A program made the translations under genes and the position numbers. From NCBI GenBank assembly GCA_916048055.1, contig CAJZHL010000031.1, forward strand, positions 1,542,738 to 1,606,737: a DNA stretch of 64,000 nucleotides, given 5' to 3'. The notes under the pieces are model-generated. The model was given only the letters and a program-made list of their open reading frames with translations. It was not told the DNA's origin and made no database searches. The stretch is from Pedinophyceae sp. YPF-701 (Eukaryota > Chlorophyta > Pedinophyceae). Shown piece after piece: positions 27,540-37,649 of the stretch. Within the stretch, counting starts at the first letter, position 1, and each line of letters begins with the position of its first letter.

Positions 27540-28719
27540 TCACAGCGTCATCGGTCCGCGGCCGGTCGCCTTGGGCAGGATGCTCATCTGCACCTCCTTC
27601 AGCGTGGGCATCTCGTCGCCCGTCCACACGGTCTTGCAGTCGCTGGGGTCGGGCGACACACGCACCATCACCTGCCACGGGCCCGGGTAGCACCGGAACA
27701 GACACCCGGGCGCGCTGCCCTTGAAGTTCTTCAGGTAGTACACCTGCTCGAACCCCGGAATGAACTCCTTGCCCATCTTCGCGACCTTCGGGTAGAAGAT
27801 GGGGGGACTGCAGCCAGGGGGGGGGGAGAATTGTGCCAGGGCGGGGTCGCGCCGCGTGACCGCTGGGCCGCCCGGACAGGGCAGTGTCTGGAAGGCGAGG
27901 CGAGGCGAGTTGCTAGTCTGTGAGTTGGCATATAGATATGAGTTGCTGGTTGTTTCCACTTACTAGTACCAGGGCTGCCGGATGCGGTCGAGTTCGCCGT
28001 TGAACACGATGATCGGCCGCCCCGAGTCCTGCGCCGCGGCCTTGTACAGGTCCCACACCGCGAGCATCTCCTGGACCTGGAAGTGCGGGTACCCGATCAC
28101 AAACACCCTGTCCGCGTCCCGCACGCGCTTGCTCACGTCCACCTGCGACGCAGCGCCGCGCGCGGCCGCAGGTGAGCGCGGGGCGGCCCGCACGCCGTCG
28201 CGCGGTGCGTCGCGGGCGGCGGCGTACCTTGCGGACATCCAACCCTATGTCAAGCAGGCCAGTAGGGTTTTGGAGGTAGTCGAGCTGGAACTTGACGTCC
28301 CCGAACCGGGGCTCGACGTCCTTCCCGGCGTCGCCCTTGGTCGCGAGCTTGAGCTCGCTCTTGTCGGGGAAGTAGATCCGCGTCGTCTCCGCGTCGCGGT
28401 TGAATATCGAAACGTAGCTGCGGAGGAAGTCCATCGAGTAACTCATCTCGTTCGCGCCCTCCGCGTCCCCCGGCACCGCCGCGAGCCCCGCCGACGGAAA
28501 CTCCACCTGCAGCGGGCGCGGAACCGCGCGTCCGGCGCCTCAGCCGCCGCGCACGCCGTCAGAGCGTGTGTCGTCGTCACAGTCAGCGTTTCTGGAGCCA
28601 TCGCGGGGCGGGTCGCACCTCTATCAGCTTGACGCCGTCCTCGAGCGCGGCGTTCGTCGCCCGCTGCGCCTGGGAGATCAGCTCGCTGAAGTCCTGCGGG
28701 AAGGCGGTCTCGCCCGCAG
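27540..28719 (-). CDS. DUF1995 domain protein, LPA3-like (5' exon not found)
   Basis: DUF1995 proteins are plastid proteins of algae and plants; Arabidopsis LPA3, needed for photosystem II assembly, carries this domain. Four exons, 28719-28619, 28506-28228, 28142-27964 and 27807-27540, join in phase. Visible signatures are FPQDFSELISQAQRATNAAL, KLIEVEFPSAGLAAVPGD, SMDFLRSYVSIF, RIYFPDKSELKLA, DADRVFVIGYPHFQVQEM, IIVFNGELDRIR joining YYPPIFYPKVAKM, and VYYLKNFKGSAPGCLFRCYPGPWQVM. The Y-Y-P-P-x-F-Y-P motif crosses a junction with a perfect GTAAGT donor. The first listed exon starts in phase 1, so at least one upstream exon, presumably the transit peptide, lies between 28720 and 29893. Its role in photosystem II is inferred from the family only. 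Confidence 0.88.
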
Positions 28720-29893
28720 CTGCGCGACGCACACACACGCCGCCGCGGCGCGCCCTGCGAGCGCACAGAGGTGCCGTCGCTCGAGCTCAGGCGGCTTCTC
28801 TACAGGAAGCGAGCCCTCGCTGTGCGGCGCGAGCGAGCGTGGCTGTCTGTCTGCCCGACGTGCGTTGGTGGCGCAAGTATGGTAATTACATGCGGGGGCG
28901 GTGGGACACACGAGAGTAGGCCCCTCGCACTGCGTGGATTTTGTGGCGCCCGCGGAGCAGTGCGCTGGCGTCGCTACCGAACCGCTCGTGCCGGCCCGGG
29001 CTGCCGTCACCGCGACGCAAGACAGCATCGCTGGAACAACGGCGCGTCTGACGCACAGGCCAGCGTCCTTCAATCGCGCTGGCGGCGTCTATCGCGTTGC
29101 TCAGTAGGCGTGGAATCTGGCCTGAAGAGGAATCGGTGCGGCCACTCCGCCCGCGCGCGGGCGCCGGCGAGATTCACGGCGCGATGTGGGAACGGGCGGG
29201 ACCTGCCAGTCTCGCGGGGGATAACGACTACACGCTGCTGCGATGCCGTGATACAGCATGTGCCGTGTCTTTGCTGATGCGGGGGCGGGCTGGATGCGTC
29301 GCGTCCGCCCTCGCGAGCGCAGCTGCACACCTGTTGTCTGGGCGCGCGCCGGGCCGTCCCTGCGCCACCGATGGCCGGACGACAGACCTCAACGCCATGC
29401 CAGCTGCTATCTCAAGCGCTCCTGCCGGAACCCCGGACCGCACAGCCCCCTGTCAGCGACACGCGGCGCTGCTGCTACTCAGTGCCCCCCGTTGCCGCCC
29501 ACGAAGCACTGCGCCGACCAACTGTGCGCAACAGAGGAGCGCGTGATTCTAGCAGACCGCTCGCTGCTCGGAGCCAATGACATCCGCGACGAAACAGCAG
29601 CACCGCGCTGTCCGTCGGGGCTCGACTCGGTGCGACGCGCCTCGACGTCCCTGCCCCCTCGTCCCCGGCCCAGCCGCGAGCCATCTGCGCCCCCCGCGGA
29701 CGCCCCGCGCCACTCCCTCCCGACTGCACCGCCGTGCTGGCCGTCCCGCAGCGACAACGGGCCGCCACGCGGCTCCCTGGGCCCCCACTTGGACCCTCGC
29801 GGTTCGCACGGCACGGCGCGGAAACGCCGGAACTCGCGCGGCCCCGGCTGCCCGGTCCCGCCGACATAAGCCTCCGGGCGTAGGTCCGCCAGC
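28720..29893. other. divergent region with probable missing 5' exon of the DUF1995 gene
   Basis: About 1.2 kb between a minus-strand and a plus-strand gene. It must hold the first exon of the DUF1995 gene and two promoters. I could not pick the exon with confidence among several open frames. Confidence 0.4.
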
Positions 29894-32801
29894 ATGGCGA
29901 TGGAGCGGGCGAAGGACCGCATGCAGGATGTGATGGGCGTGGCCAAGGACAAGGCCCGCCTGATGAAGATCAAGGCCGCAGACAAGGTGCGCGGCGCGAA
30001 CCGGCGCCCACGTACCGCGGGAGACGCAGCGCGTGCCCCGACCGCGCTTCTCGCGGGCTCCAGCTGGCACACCGCCAGCCATGAGGGGAGGCATCGCTCA
30101 ACCCGGGGCCACGCGGCCGCGCGGGGCCGCCCGGCGCCTCTGTGCGACGGAACCCGGGACCAAGAAGGGTCCCTCCGCGGCGCCGTCGTCGGAATCGCTC
30201 GGCGTGCGCGGTGCGCGACGCGTCCCGTTGGTTGCTGGCCAAGGGGCTGTGGCGGGCGCGCGGGCGCCCCCAGGCGCGGAATGCGTCGCCGCCCGCATGG
30301 AGGCTGTGCGACGGAGCGTGCCGCGCCGCCCGCAGCGCTGCCTCGGCGATCCGCCGGGCGCTGTGGTCCGGTCTTCAAGGTCTTCTGCCTGGCCTTGCCA
30401 GCCCTCCCACGGGTCCTCCGCCGCGACTCCTGTTCGCGCTCGCAGGAGTTCCCCGACATCGACGTCGCTCTGACGAAGGCGACGTCCCACGACAAGGTCC
30501 CTCCGAAGGAGAAGCACGTCGTGACTCTCAAGCAGGCCGTGGGCTACGGCTGCAGCCCGGGACAGGACAGCATCCTGGACTACGTGTGCCGGCAGATCGG
30601 CAAACGAATCCAGCGGTGCGGTGCCTCCCTTCCCCGCCCGCCCCGCCGCCCAGCGCGCGCCCCCCGGCCACCCCCCGCGACATCCCTCGCGCCCCCGCCC
30701 GCCCCCCGCAGCGTCGGCGCGGACTTCATCGTCCAGACGAAGCTCCTGACGGTCGTGCACCGGCTCTTCCGCGAGGCCGACGTCGGCCTGCAGACCTACA
30801 TGATCAGCTGGATGCAGCGCATGGGGTGCACCGACCTCCTCGACATGCACCGCTTCCGGGACGCGTCCTCGCAGGTCGCGCAGTCGCACTCGACCTTCAT
30901 CCGCCTCTACTCCGCGTACCTCCACGAACGCCTCGCGCTCTACTCTAAGAAACGTGCGCCCCTCCCCCTTTTGTTTACTGTTATCTCATGCCTGGCGCCG
31001 TTCCGGAGCTCGGATGCGACCCGCGCGCCGCCCGTGTCCTCGCAGGCACGGACGTGTTCCGCGGCACCATCTCGTTCTCCGCGGACGACCACCGCGGGCT
31101 GCTCGAGGACCTCCCGCGCGTGCAGCTGGTGCTGTCGCGGCTGGTCGACGTGCTGCCCACGGGCGCCGCGACGGGCTCCGACATGGTCATCTTCCCCCTC
31201 CGCATGGTCGTCAAGGAGTCCTTCCACCTCTACAGGTCCGTCCGACCCACATGCTGACGTCACCGCGCCGTCGCGTCTTCCCGACCCCCCCGCCCCCCCT
31301 CCTCCGAGCCTCTCGCGCCCCCGCCGCCCGCAGGATCATGGCCGAGGGCGTCGTCGCGCTCTGCGACGCCTTCTTCAACATGGCCCCGGACGACGCCGCC
31401 GAGGCCGTCTCCATCTACCGCGAGGCGTCGATCCTCATCGAGCGCCTGCAAACCTTCTGGCGCGCCGTCCGCAACCTCGGCGCTGGTACCAGGGACCTCC
31501 AGTTCCCCGCCGTCCAGCCCCTCCCCGCGGGGTTCCTCGAACAGATGGAGAGCTACCTCCGCGACGCCATGGAGCAAATCCACGGCGCGCCCTCGGGCGG
31601 CGCGGCGGCGCGGCCCGCGGGGCCGCGGAGGCCGATCGCGCACTTCAACCCCATCATGTCGAAGGTGTACGGGCGTCCGGGGCCCGGGGGGCCCGCGCCG
31701 GCGGCGCTGCCCGCGCCGCAGCAGCCGCTGGGGCTCCCGGCGCCGCAGCAGGGGGCCGCCGTGCTGCCGGACCCGGTCCCGGAGCAGCAGTACTCGCCGC
31801 CGCCTCCTCGTGAGCAGGCGCCGCCGCCGCAGCCGCCGTCGGCGGCGGACCAGCTGTTGCTGGAGCTGGGGGACTTGGACGTGAGCGGCGGCGGGGCGGT
31901 GGCGGCTGCGCCGCCGCAGGCGCACGCGGCCGCGCAGGGCGGCGACGACGGATCGTTCTGGGCGGCGATGGACGGCGGCGCGGCGCCCGCGGCGCCCGCG
32001 GCTGCTGCGCGCCCCAGCCACGAGCCGCAGAACTCGTGGGGGGGGTCCGAGGCGCCGTCGTCGGTGCCGACGGCGCGGACGCCCGCGCCGTCGACGCGCT
32101 TCGACACGGACGCGCTCGGGGCGCCGGCGGGGGCGTCGCCGCAGCCGGAGCCGGGCGTGGCAGGGGGGAGCTTCTGGGACACCCCCGCCGCGAGCGCGAG
32201 CGCGGGCGTGTCCACGGCCCCGGCTGCGTACTACAGTCAGCCGCACTTCGCCGCGCCCGTGCAGTCCATGCCCGCGCCGCAGCAGTTCCAGCAGCAGCAG
32301 TACGGCCAGCAGCAGACCCAACCCTACCAGCAACAACAGACGTACCACCAGCAGCCCCCTGCGTACCAGCAGCAGCAGCCTCCTGCATACCAGCCGCCGC
32401 AGCCGCCTGCGTACCAGCCGCAGCAGCCACCTGCGTACCAGCCGCCGGAGCCCCCTGCGTACCAGCAGCAGCCGCCAGCTTACCAGCAGCCGGGATACCA
32501 GCAGGCGGGGTACGGAGGCGGCGTGCAGGGCAATGCTCCTGCCGCGCAGTACGTGAGCCCGTCCAACCCCTTCGCGGCCCAGCCGGGCCCCGCGCCCACG
32601 CCGTCTGCGGCGCCGATGCTCTCCGGCCCCGTGGCCGCAACGGCGCGTGCGCCCCCGGGGACCTCCGCGCCGTCAGCGCAGCAGCAGGCGCGCGTACAGG
32701 CCGGGCTCGTCGACCCGCTCGACTTTGGCCTGACCAAGAAGAGCGGTCCGGCACAGCCCAAGGCAATGTCGATGCGGGCGCAGCAGGCGCGGCAGCAGTA
32801 G
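29894..32801 (+). CDS. ANTH-domain clathrin assembly protein (AP180/CALM family)
   Basis: These adaptors bind PtdIns(4,5)P2 through an N-terminal ANTH domain and recruit clathrin to forming vesicles. Five exons (29894-29986, 30446-30615, 30712-30953, 31046-31235, 31334-32801) join in phase into 720 residues. The ANTH helices read DVALTKATSHDKVPPKEKHV (the K-A-T-[SN]-H site that contacts phosphoinositide), TFIRLYSAYLHERLALY, DLPRVQLVLSRLVDVLP, MVIFPLRMVVKESFHLYR, MAEGVVALCDAFFNM and IYREASILIERLQTFW. The C-terminal half is Pro/Gln/Ala-rich disordered sequence with GGSFWDTP and DGSFWAAM repeats, a PPAYQ repeat tract and NPF (SNPFAAQ) for EH-domain partners. Domain order is canonical. Intron 1 (459 bases) is long for this window. 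Confidence 0.92.
32350..32490 (+). repeat. in-frame PPAYQ-type tandem repeats
   Basis: Seven imperfect units of the form (Q/P)(Q/P)PPAYQ within the C-terminal tail of the ANTH protein. Codons vary between units, so it is maintained at protein level rather than being a recent DNA expansion. Confidence 0.8.
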
Positions 32802-32946
32802 CGCGGCGGAGGACGGGGCCGGGGCGCGGAAAGGGGCGGGCTGGCTCCTCTGGGGTGGTGAAGCGCACGGGGCGCCGTGAGGAGGCGGGGGAGTGATGTG
32901 AGACTGCGATGCGCATGGGCGCTGAAGCAGGCGCGGGCGGGAGGGA

Positions 32947-35592
32947 TTGAGAGCTGTTGAATCCTCCGTCGGACCTGGAGAGACGGACCATGTACAATCG
33001 CGCAGCGTATGTATTGTGCACTTACAGGGAACACCAGACGTATGGTGGGACGCGTTTCCAGGGCGTGCTGCCCCAGCTGTCGCCTCGAGCCGAGCAGCCT
33101 CGTCGGTTTCTTGCTCTGTCGGTATCTGTCTCCGAAGTGCGATGCTGGTAGTGAGCCACAAATTGTGGCTCACGATGATGATGATTCACGCCTGTGATAC
33201 ATCACGCCTGTGTCTCCAATTTGACCCTGCGCCCCCCGAGCCTCCGAGACTCAACCTGCACATTTCTCCGCCCGACCTCCACGGACCCGCGCCGTGTGTG
33301 CATGCGGCCCGCCTGGGCAGCCCTAACGCTGCGGGCGGTGTCCCACAGCTCACCAGCACTTGCCGCTGGGCGTGCTCGGCAGGCCTCCGCCTGGCCCCCA
33401 AAAAGTCCACCTTTCTCTCGTTCGGGGACACCCCCCGTACCACGACCCTGACCATGTTCACCCGTATCGACCCCGCCACCGGCCTCGTTGCCAAGCAGCA
33501 CAACATTGCCCCCTGCAAAAGCTGCAAGTATCTGGGCATCACCCTTGGCCAAGACAAGGGCCGACCACCGGGTGTATCGTCGCACATGTCCACCGCGGGC
33601 GACAAGTCCCGGAAGGCAATGTACAGCCTGTCGAAACGCTGCTGGCAGACGGGAATCTTTGACCCCCTCCTGCAATCTGCCCTCTTCAAGACATACGTCA
33701 CACCGGTGTCGACGTACGGCTGCGAACTCTGGTCACCACGCCTCGGCCTCAAGCCGCTGCGGGACCTTGACGGCCGCCTGACACGCATCCCGTCCCAACA
33801 CCCCGCGCGCGCCCAGCGTGCATTTCTCGCCTCCCTCATATCCACCGCCAACCAGCGGATCACTTCCTGCTACAAGACGCCGCCCGAGCTGCTCTTCCGC
33901 GAGTTCGGGGCGCTTCCCCTCGAAGCGACGTTGTGGGCCCGTAACTTCGACTTTTGGGACTCGTTGACGAAGCTGCTGTACACAGCGCGAACGAACCCGA
34001 CCTTGCCCCCCGACTTCCCGCACATGACGGTCCGGGCGTTCACCGCGCAGCTGCTGCTCGCGGCGGAGCCCGATTCCGACGCGTTCGTCACCCACCCTCC
34101 AGCAGGAGACACAGCGGAGGGCGACGCGACATCGTCGAGCGCCGCACGGATGGGCCGCCCCCGTGCGGCTCAGCCGGACCCGTCGGACGACACGGACGAC
34201 GACGACGGAGCTGCACCGCCGGGCCAACAGCGGCGACTACGACAACTTCAACTCCCCCCGCACATGCAGCCGGGCCGGCGCGACGCAGGAGCACGGACCG
34301 CCGCGCGCCGAGACCACGCAGCTCGGGGCACCCGAGGCAGGGGACGTGCAGCACGGGGCGGCCGCACACCATCTCGATCGCGGCCCTCGCTACCACCGGC
34401 ATCCCGCAGCACTGAATCGAACCGCTTGACTGTTCGCACGCTGGACCGGACCACGCGAGGGGGATCCCGCGCTACACCGAGGCCGAACTACTGCGAGGAC
34501 TCCTCGGCTGCAACTGGCGACGACAGCGAATCAGAGTATGAGGGGTCGCACAACGCTACTGCGTCTTCAACGACCTCCCTGACGGACTCGGATGAGCCGG
34601 GCCAGCGGTCGCAGCCACGGAGCACCCGGGGACGGGGGCGAGGCGGACGATCACGGGGTCGCGGGCGGCGCGGGGGAGGCAGGAGCGGCGCGGGCCGACG
34701 GGGACTACGCACGACGTCGACAACTCGTACGAGCACAAGGCGCGCCGAACCCGCAGCCCACCGCCTCCGCAAACGCGAGCTACCGTGGGCAGCGCACATC
34801 GCGGCGGCCATCACTCAGATAGGCGGCACGCCAGGGACCCCGCAGCAGCCACACCCTGCACCTGCTGTGGGCAGGGTACGAAAGATCGCTCAGGTCGTGC
34901 TGCCGGACCACGAGCCCGCGGCAACCCCGGATCCCCGGACCGAGGTCACTCAGCACGGGCTTGGCCGCACACGGGCCAGGTACGCCTGGTGGTGCCAGCC
35001 ACCACCGCGCACCATCCCTTCACATCTGCTCGACACCGCGATCTACCACGCGGACCGCCGTGCCCTATCCCGCCTGCGTGTGGGAGCTACGAGGCTGCGC
35101 ACCTCCACGATGGCCATGGCGGACCAGGAGCAGCAGTGGCAACACACACCGCTGTCGCACCCGTCGAAAGTCTGCCGCTTCTGCGTGGACGTGGCGGCAT
35201 CGCCCGCCCCGGAGGACCTCCGCCACCTGCTGCTGGACTGCCGCGCCCCAGCGGTACGCTCTCTCCGGGAACGAGCGGGCCTGGCCATGGACTCGTCTGG
35301 GCAGCTCACGCTGCCACCCCCGCCCGCTGCCGATGCGCCCCTGTCGTCCACGGCAACTGTTGGACAGCGCCGCCGCTTCGCTCTCAACCGCCGGCTACGC
35401 CAGCACCTCGAGGACCTGTACGGCGCTGCAACACTCGACTCGGAAGCCGCTGCCAACGCTGCAGTGCGTTATCTCCTGAACCTGCCGAATCAGCGAGGCA
35501 TGGCGATCTTTGCTCGTGGCATCGAGGATCTGCTCCAGGCCGACTCTGCCACAGCTGCCGAACCTGTTGCTACCATAACGGTGGGGGGTTAG
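32947..35592 (+). mobile_element. 5'-truncated non-LTR (LINE-like) retrotransposon, 3' part
   Basis: One frame is open from about 32947 to the TAG at 35590-35592. From about 33340 it resembles the part of a LINE reverse transcriptase that follows the catalytic palm: SAGLRLAPKKSTFLSFG, CKSCKYLGITLGQDKG, AMYSLSKRCWQ, and SALFKTYVTPVSTYGCELW, the typical end of such polymerases. A basic RG-rich linker follows (about 34580-34710). A C-terminal zinc-finger-like box CRFC...HLLLDC lies at about 35175-35240. The palm motifs with the YADD/FADD aspartates are not present upstream, so the copy lacks polymerase activity as it stands; 5' truncation is normal for LINE insertions. The left end is not precisely definable. 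Codon usage is less extreme than in neighbouring genes (more A and T at third positions). Confidence 0.8.
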
Positions 35593-35664
35593 CATGACTC
35601 GCCACCTAGTCGAATGATCTTTTCAGGTCCCAAAGCCTTATGGCTGACGACGCGAAGAATGTGA

Positions 35665-35684
35665 CACCTCACCTCACCTCACCT
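35665..35684. repeat. (CACCT)4 tandem repeat at the 3' end of the LINE
   Basis: Four CACCT units lie 73 bases after the retroelement stop codon. They overlap the stop codon of the minus-strand cyclase gene. Some LINEs end in short tandem repeats rather than poly-A, so this may be the element's tail. Confidence 0.75.
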
Positions 35685-37500
35685 CAGCTTGGCGTTGACG
35701 GTGCGCACGAGCCCCATGCCAGGCCGCACGATCTCCGCCTTGCTCGTTGAGACAGTCTCGGACGTCGGCACTGTCGTCGAGACCTGCGCAGCGCGCTTCG
35801 ACGGACCAGCAGGCGTCAGTGAGGGGGCAGTCAATGCGCCAAGTGATGCTAGGCGGATCGTCCAGGGTCGACACTTGCCTGGTATACGCTCACTTCGCCC
35901 GACACGCCCTTGAGCCTGAAGAGCCCCAGGTCGAACGCCATCACGTCGCGCATCGTCCGCCGCCCCGCAACGACGCGCGCAATAACGTCGATCAGGCTGT
36001 CCAGCCGCAGCCCGACGCGAGCCATGCTCTCGAGCTGCCGCCAGAGCTGCGTCTCGGCGCCCAGGTCGCCCGAGCTCCGCTCCGTCGCAAAGCGCCTCGA
36101 GCTCACCTTGGCCAGGCTCTTCGGCGGCACCACTGGCGTGATCGCGTGGCTCTCGGCGTCGTCCAACTCCTCCCTGATCGTCGCCTCAGCTTCCCGGAGA
36201 TTATGTCGCGGGACCCCCCCTCAGACAGCTCGTCCAGCGCGCGCTCCACGACCTCCTCGGTGGCGACAATCTGCCCCTCTCGGGCGACTCCGTGGCATAG
36301 ACGCGCAGAACGGTTCAGCATCGCGCCGTAGAAGTCCGCGGTGGCGTATTTCGGGTTCGGCACGACCATCGTGGGGGATCCTTCCCAGATCCCGACCTGC
36401 AGAGTGGCGGGTACCACGCACAGCCTGTAACACTAAGTGCGCCATCGCGCGCCTCAGCAGGCGCTGGGGTCGAACCGAACGATGCGTGGGTGAGCAGCTG
36501 GAAGGTGCCCAGCGAAGCACGTCGGCCGTGGGAACGACAACGGCCAGTTATGGATGGATCTTCGTCGGTGCACGGAGCGTGCAATGTGTTGTTCCAAGTT
36601 GCAAGTGAAGTGAGGCGCCCTGCGCTGCCACGGCACGCCGTGCAAGCGCGGGCGTACGCCCGGAAAGTAGTGCGCGAGCTCGCACGCACCTTGATCCCGA
36701 TCTTGAGCGCGTCGTTGGAGCCCCCGAGCATGTGCTGCGACGGGTGCCTGACGATGACCTCGCTGACCTTGGACCCTGCGGGGGTCAAGGAAGCCGCGTC
36801 GGACGGGCCGGAGCGCGTCGGGACGATCTTGTTGGACGCGGACGTCTGGAACGATCTGCTCTGTCCCCGCCTCGAAGCGACCTTCACTCTCCCACAGGGG
36901 GGGGCTGCGAAAGAAGCCCATCGTCCTGCCCCGGCCTGCGCAACACCGCGATCGCACAGGACGCGAACCCGTCGAACGGTTCAGCCCAGGGATTCCCTCA
37001 GCGCAGAGGACCTGGGAGCGCAGCGCGAGAATTCCGTACAACCGTGATGACCAGCAGGGACGCACAAGTCATAGCAGCCCAGCGGCCAGCCGGCGCCCGC
37101 GAACATCTCCTGCATCAGCAGCGCCCACTTGACCGCCTTGCTTCCGTCCGGGAACGCCAGCACCAGGTTCCCGTCGGTTTCTTGTGACAAATAGCCCCCA
37201 AAGGCCAGGATCGACGCCCTGGCGAGCGTGACGTACAGCGCGACCGTGCTTTCGTGACAAGGCCTGCACGGGCGTTGGACACGACGGGGCGTCGGGGCTC
37301 CGCGCTCGACGGGCGGTCTGCGTGCGGTGTTCATGCATGCAGGTGGCAAGCAGCGTCTGGGCGTGGCGGCGGACCTCGACAGTTCGCCCGCGCCAGTCAG
37401 GCAGGCGAAGACAATCGCGACCGAGCAGGGCGGCGGGAGCTCCCCGCTCGCGCCGGCCTTGCGCCCACGTCTCAGCCGCTGGCAGCAGGCGTGGGCCGGA
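35679..37500 (-). CDS. class III nucleotidyl (adenylate/guanylate) cyclase homology domain, possibly degenerate; 5' end unresolved
   Basis: Exons that join in phase are (start unknown)-37375, 37263-37066, 36904-36882, 36775-36690, 36396 onward, a segment ending at 35879, and 35783-35679. The fold is clear. SVAIVFACLTGAGELSR corresponds to the first strand and loop. ILAFGGYLSQETDGNLVLAF carries the second metal aspartate. ALKIGIK joins VGIWEG. YATADFYGAMLNRSARLC corresponds to the dGxxVNxAaR motif. FRLKGVSGEVSVYQ ends the domain. In the first loop the usual Asp of F-x-D-I-x-G is Cys (F-A-C-L-T-G). Between 36396 and 35879 the frame must change once near a C7 run at about 36214-36220: a frameshift, an assembly error or an unrecognised short intron. 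The 23-base exon is inferred. Nothing upstream of the cyclase domain is recognised. Neighbours are the LINE downstream and RANBP9 head to head. Confidence 0.68.
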
Positions 37501-37649
37501 CCCTCCCTGGGGCCTGAAGGACGTCGGGGCTCGAGGGCGATCTCACCGGCGCTCCCGGCGCATCGCGACGGGAGCACGTACGTCGTGCGGACAAGAGCGG
37601 CCGTTGCGTGGCGTTTCGTGCTCAGGCGGGCCGCATGCGGTAGCGCGGG

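Noticed and set aside
30956-31045. Continuation of the ANTH exon through 30954-31045
   Set aside because: The frame is open but breaks the conserved ANTH helix order; donor and acceptor phases support an intron.
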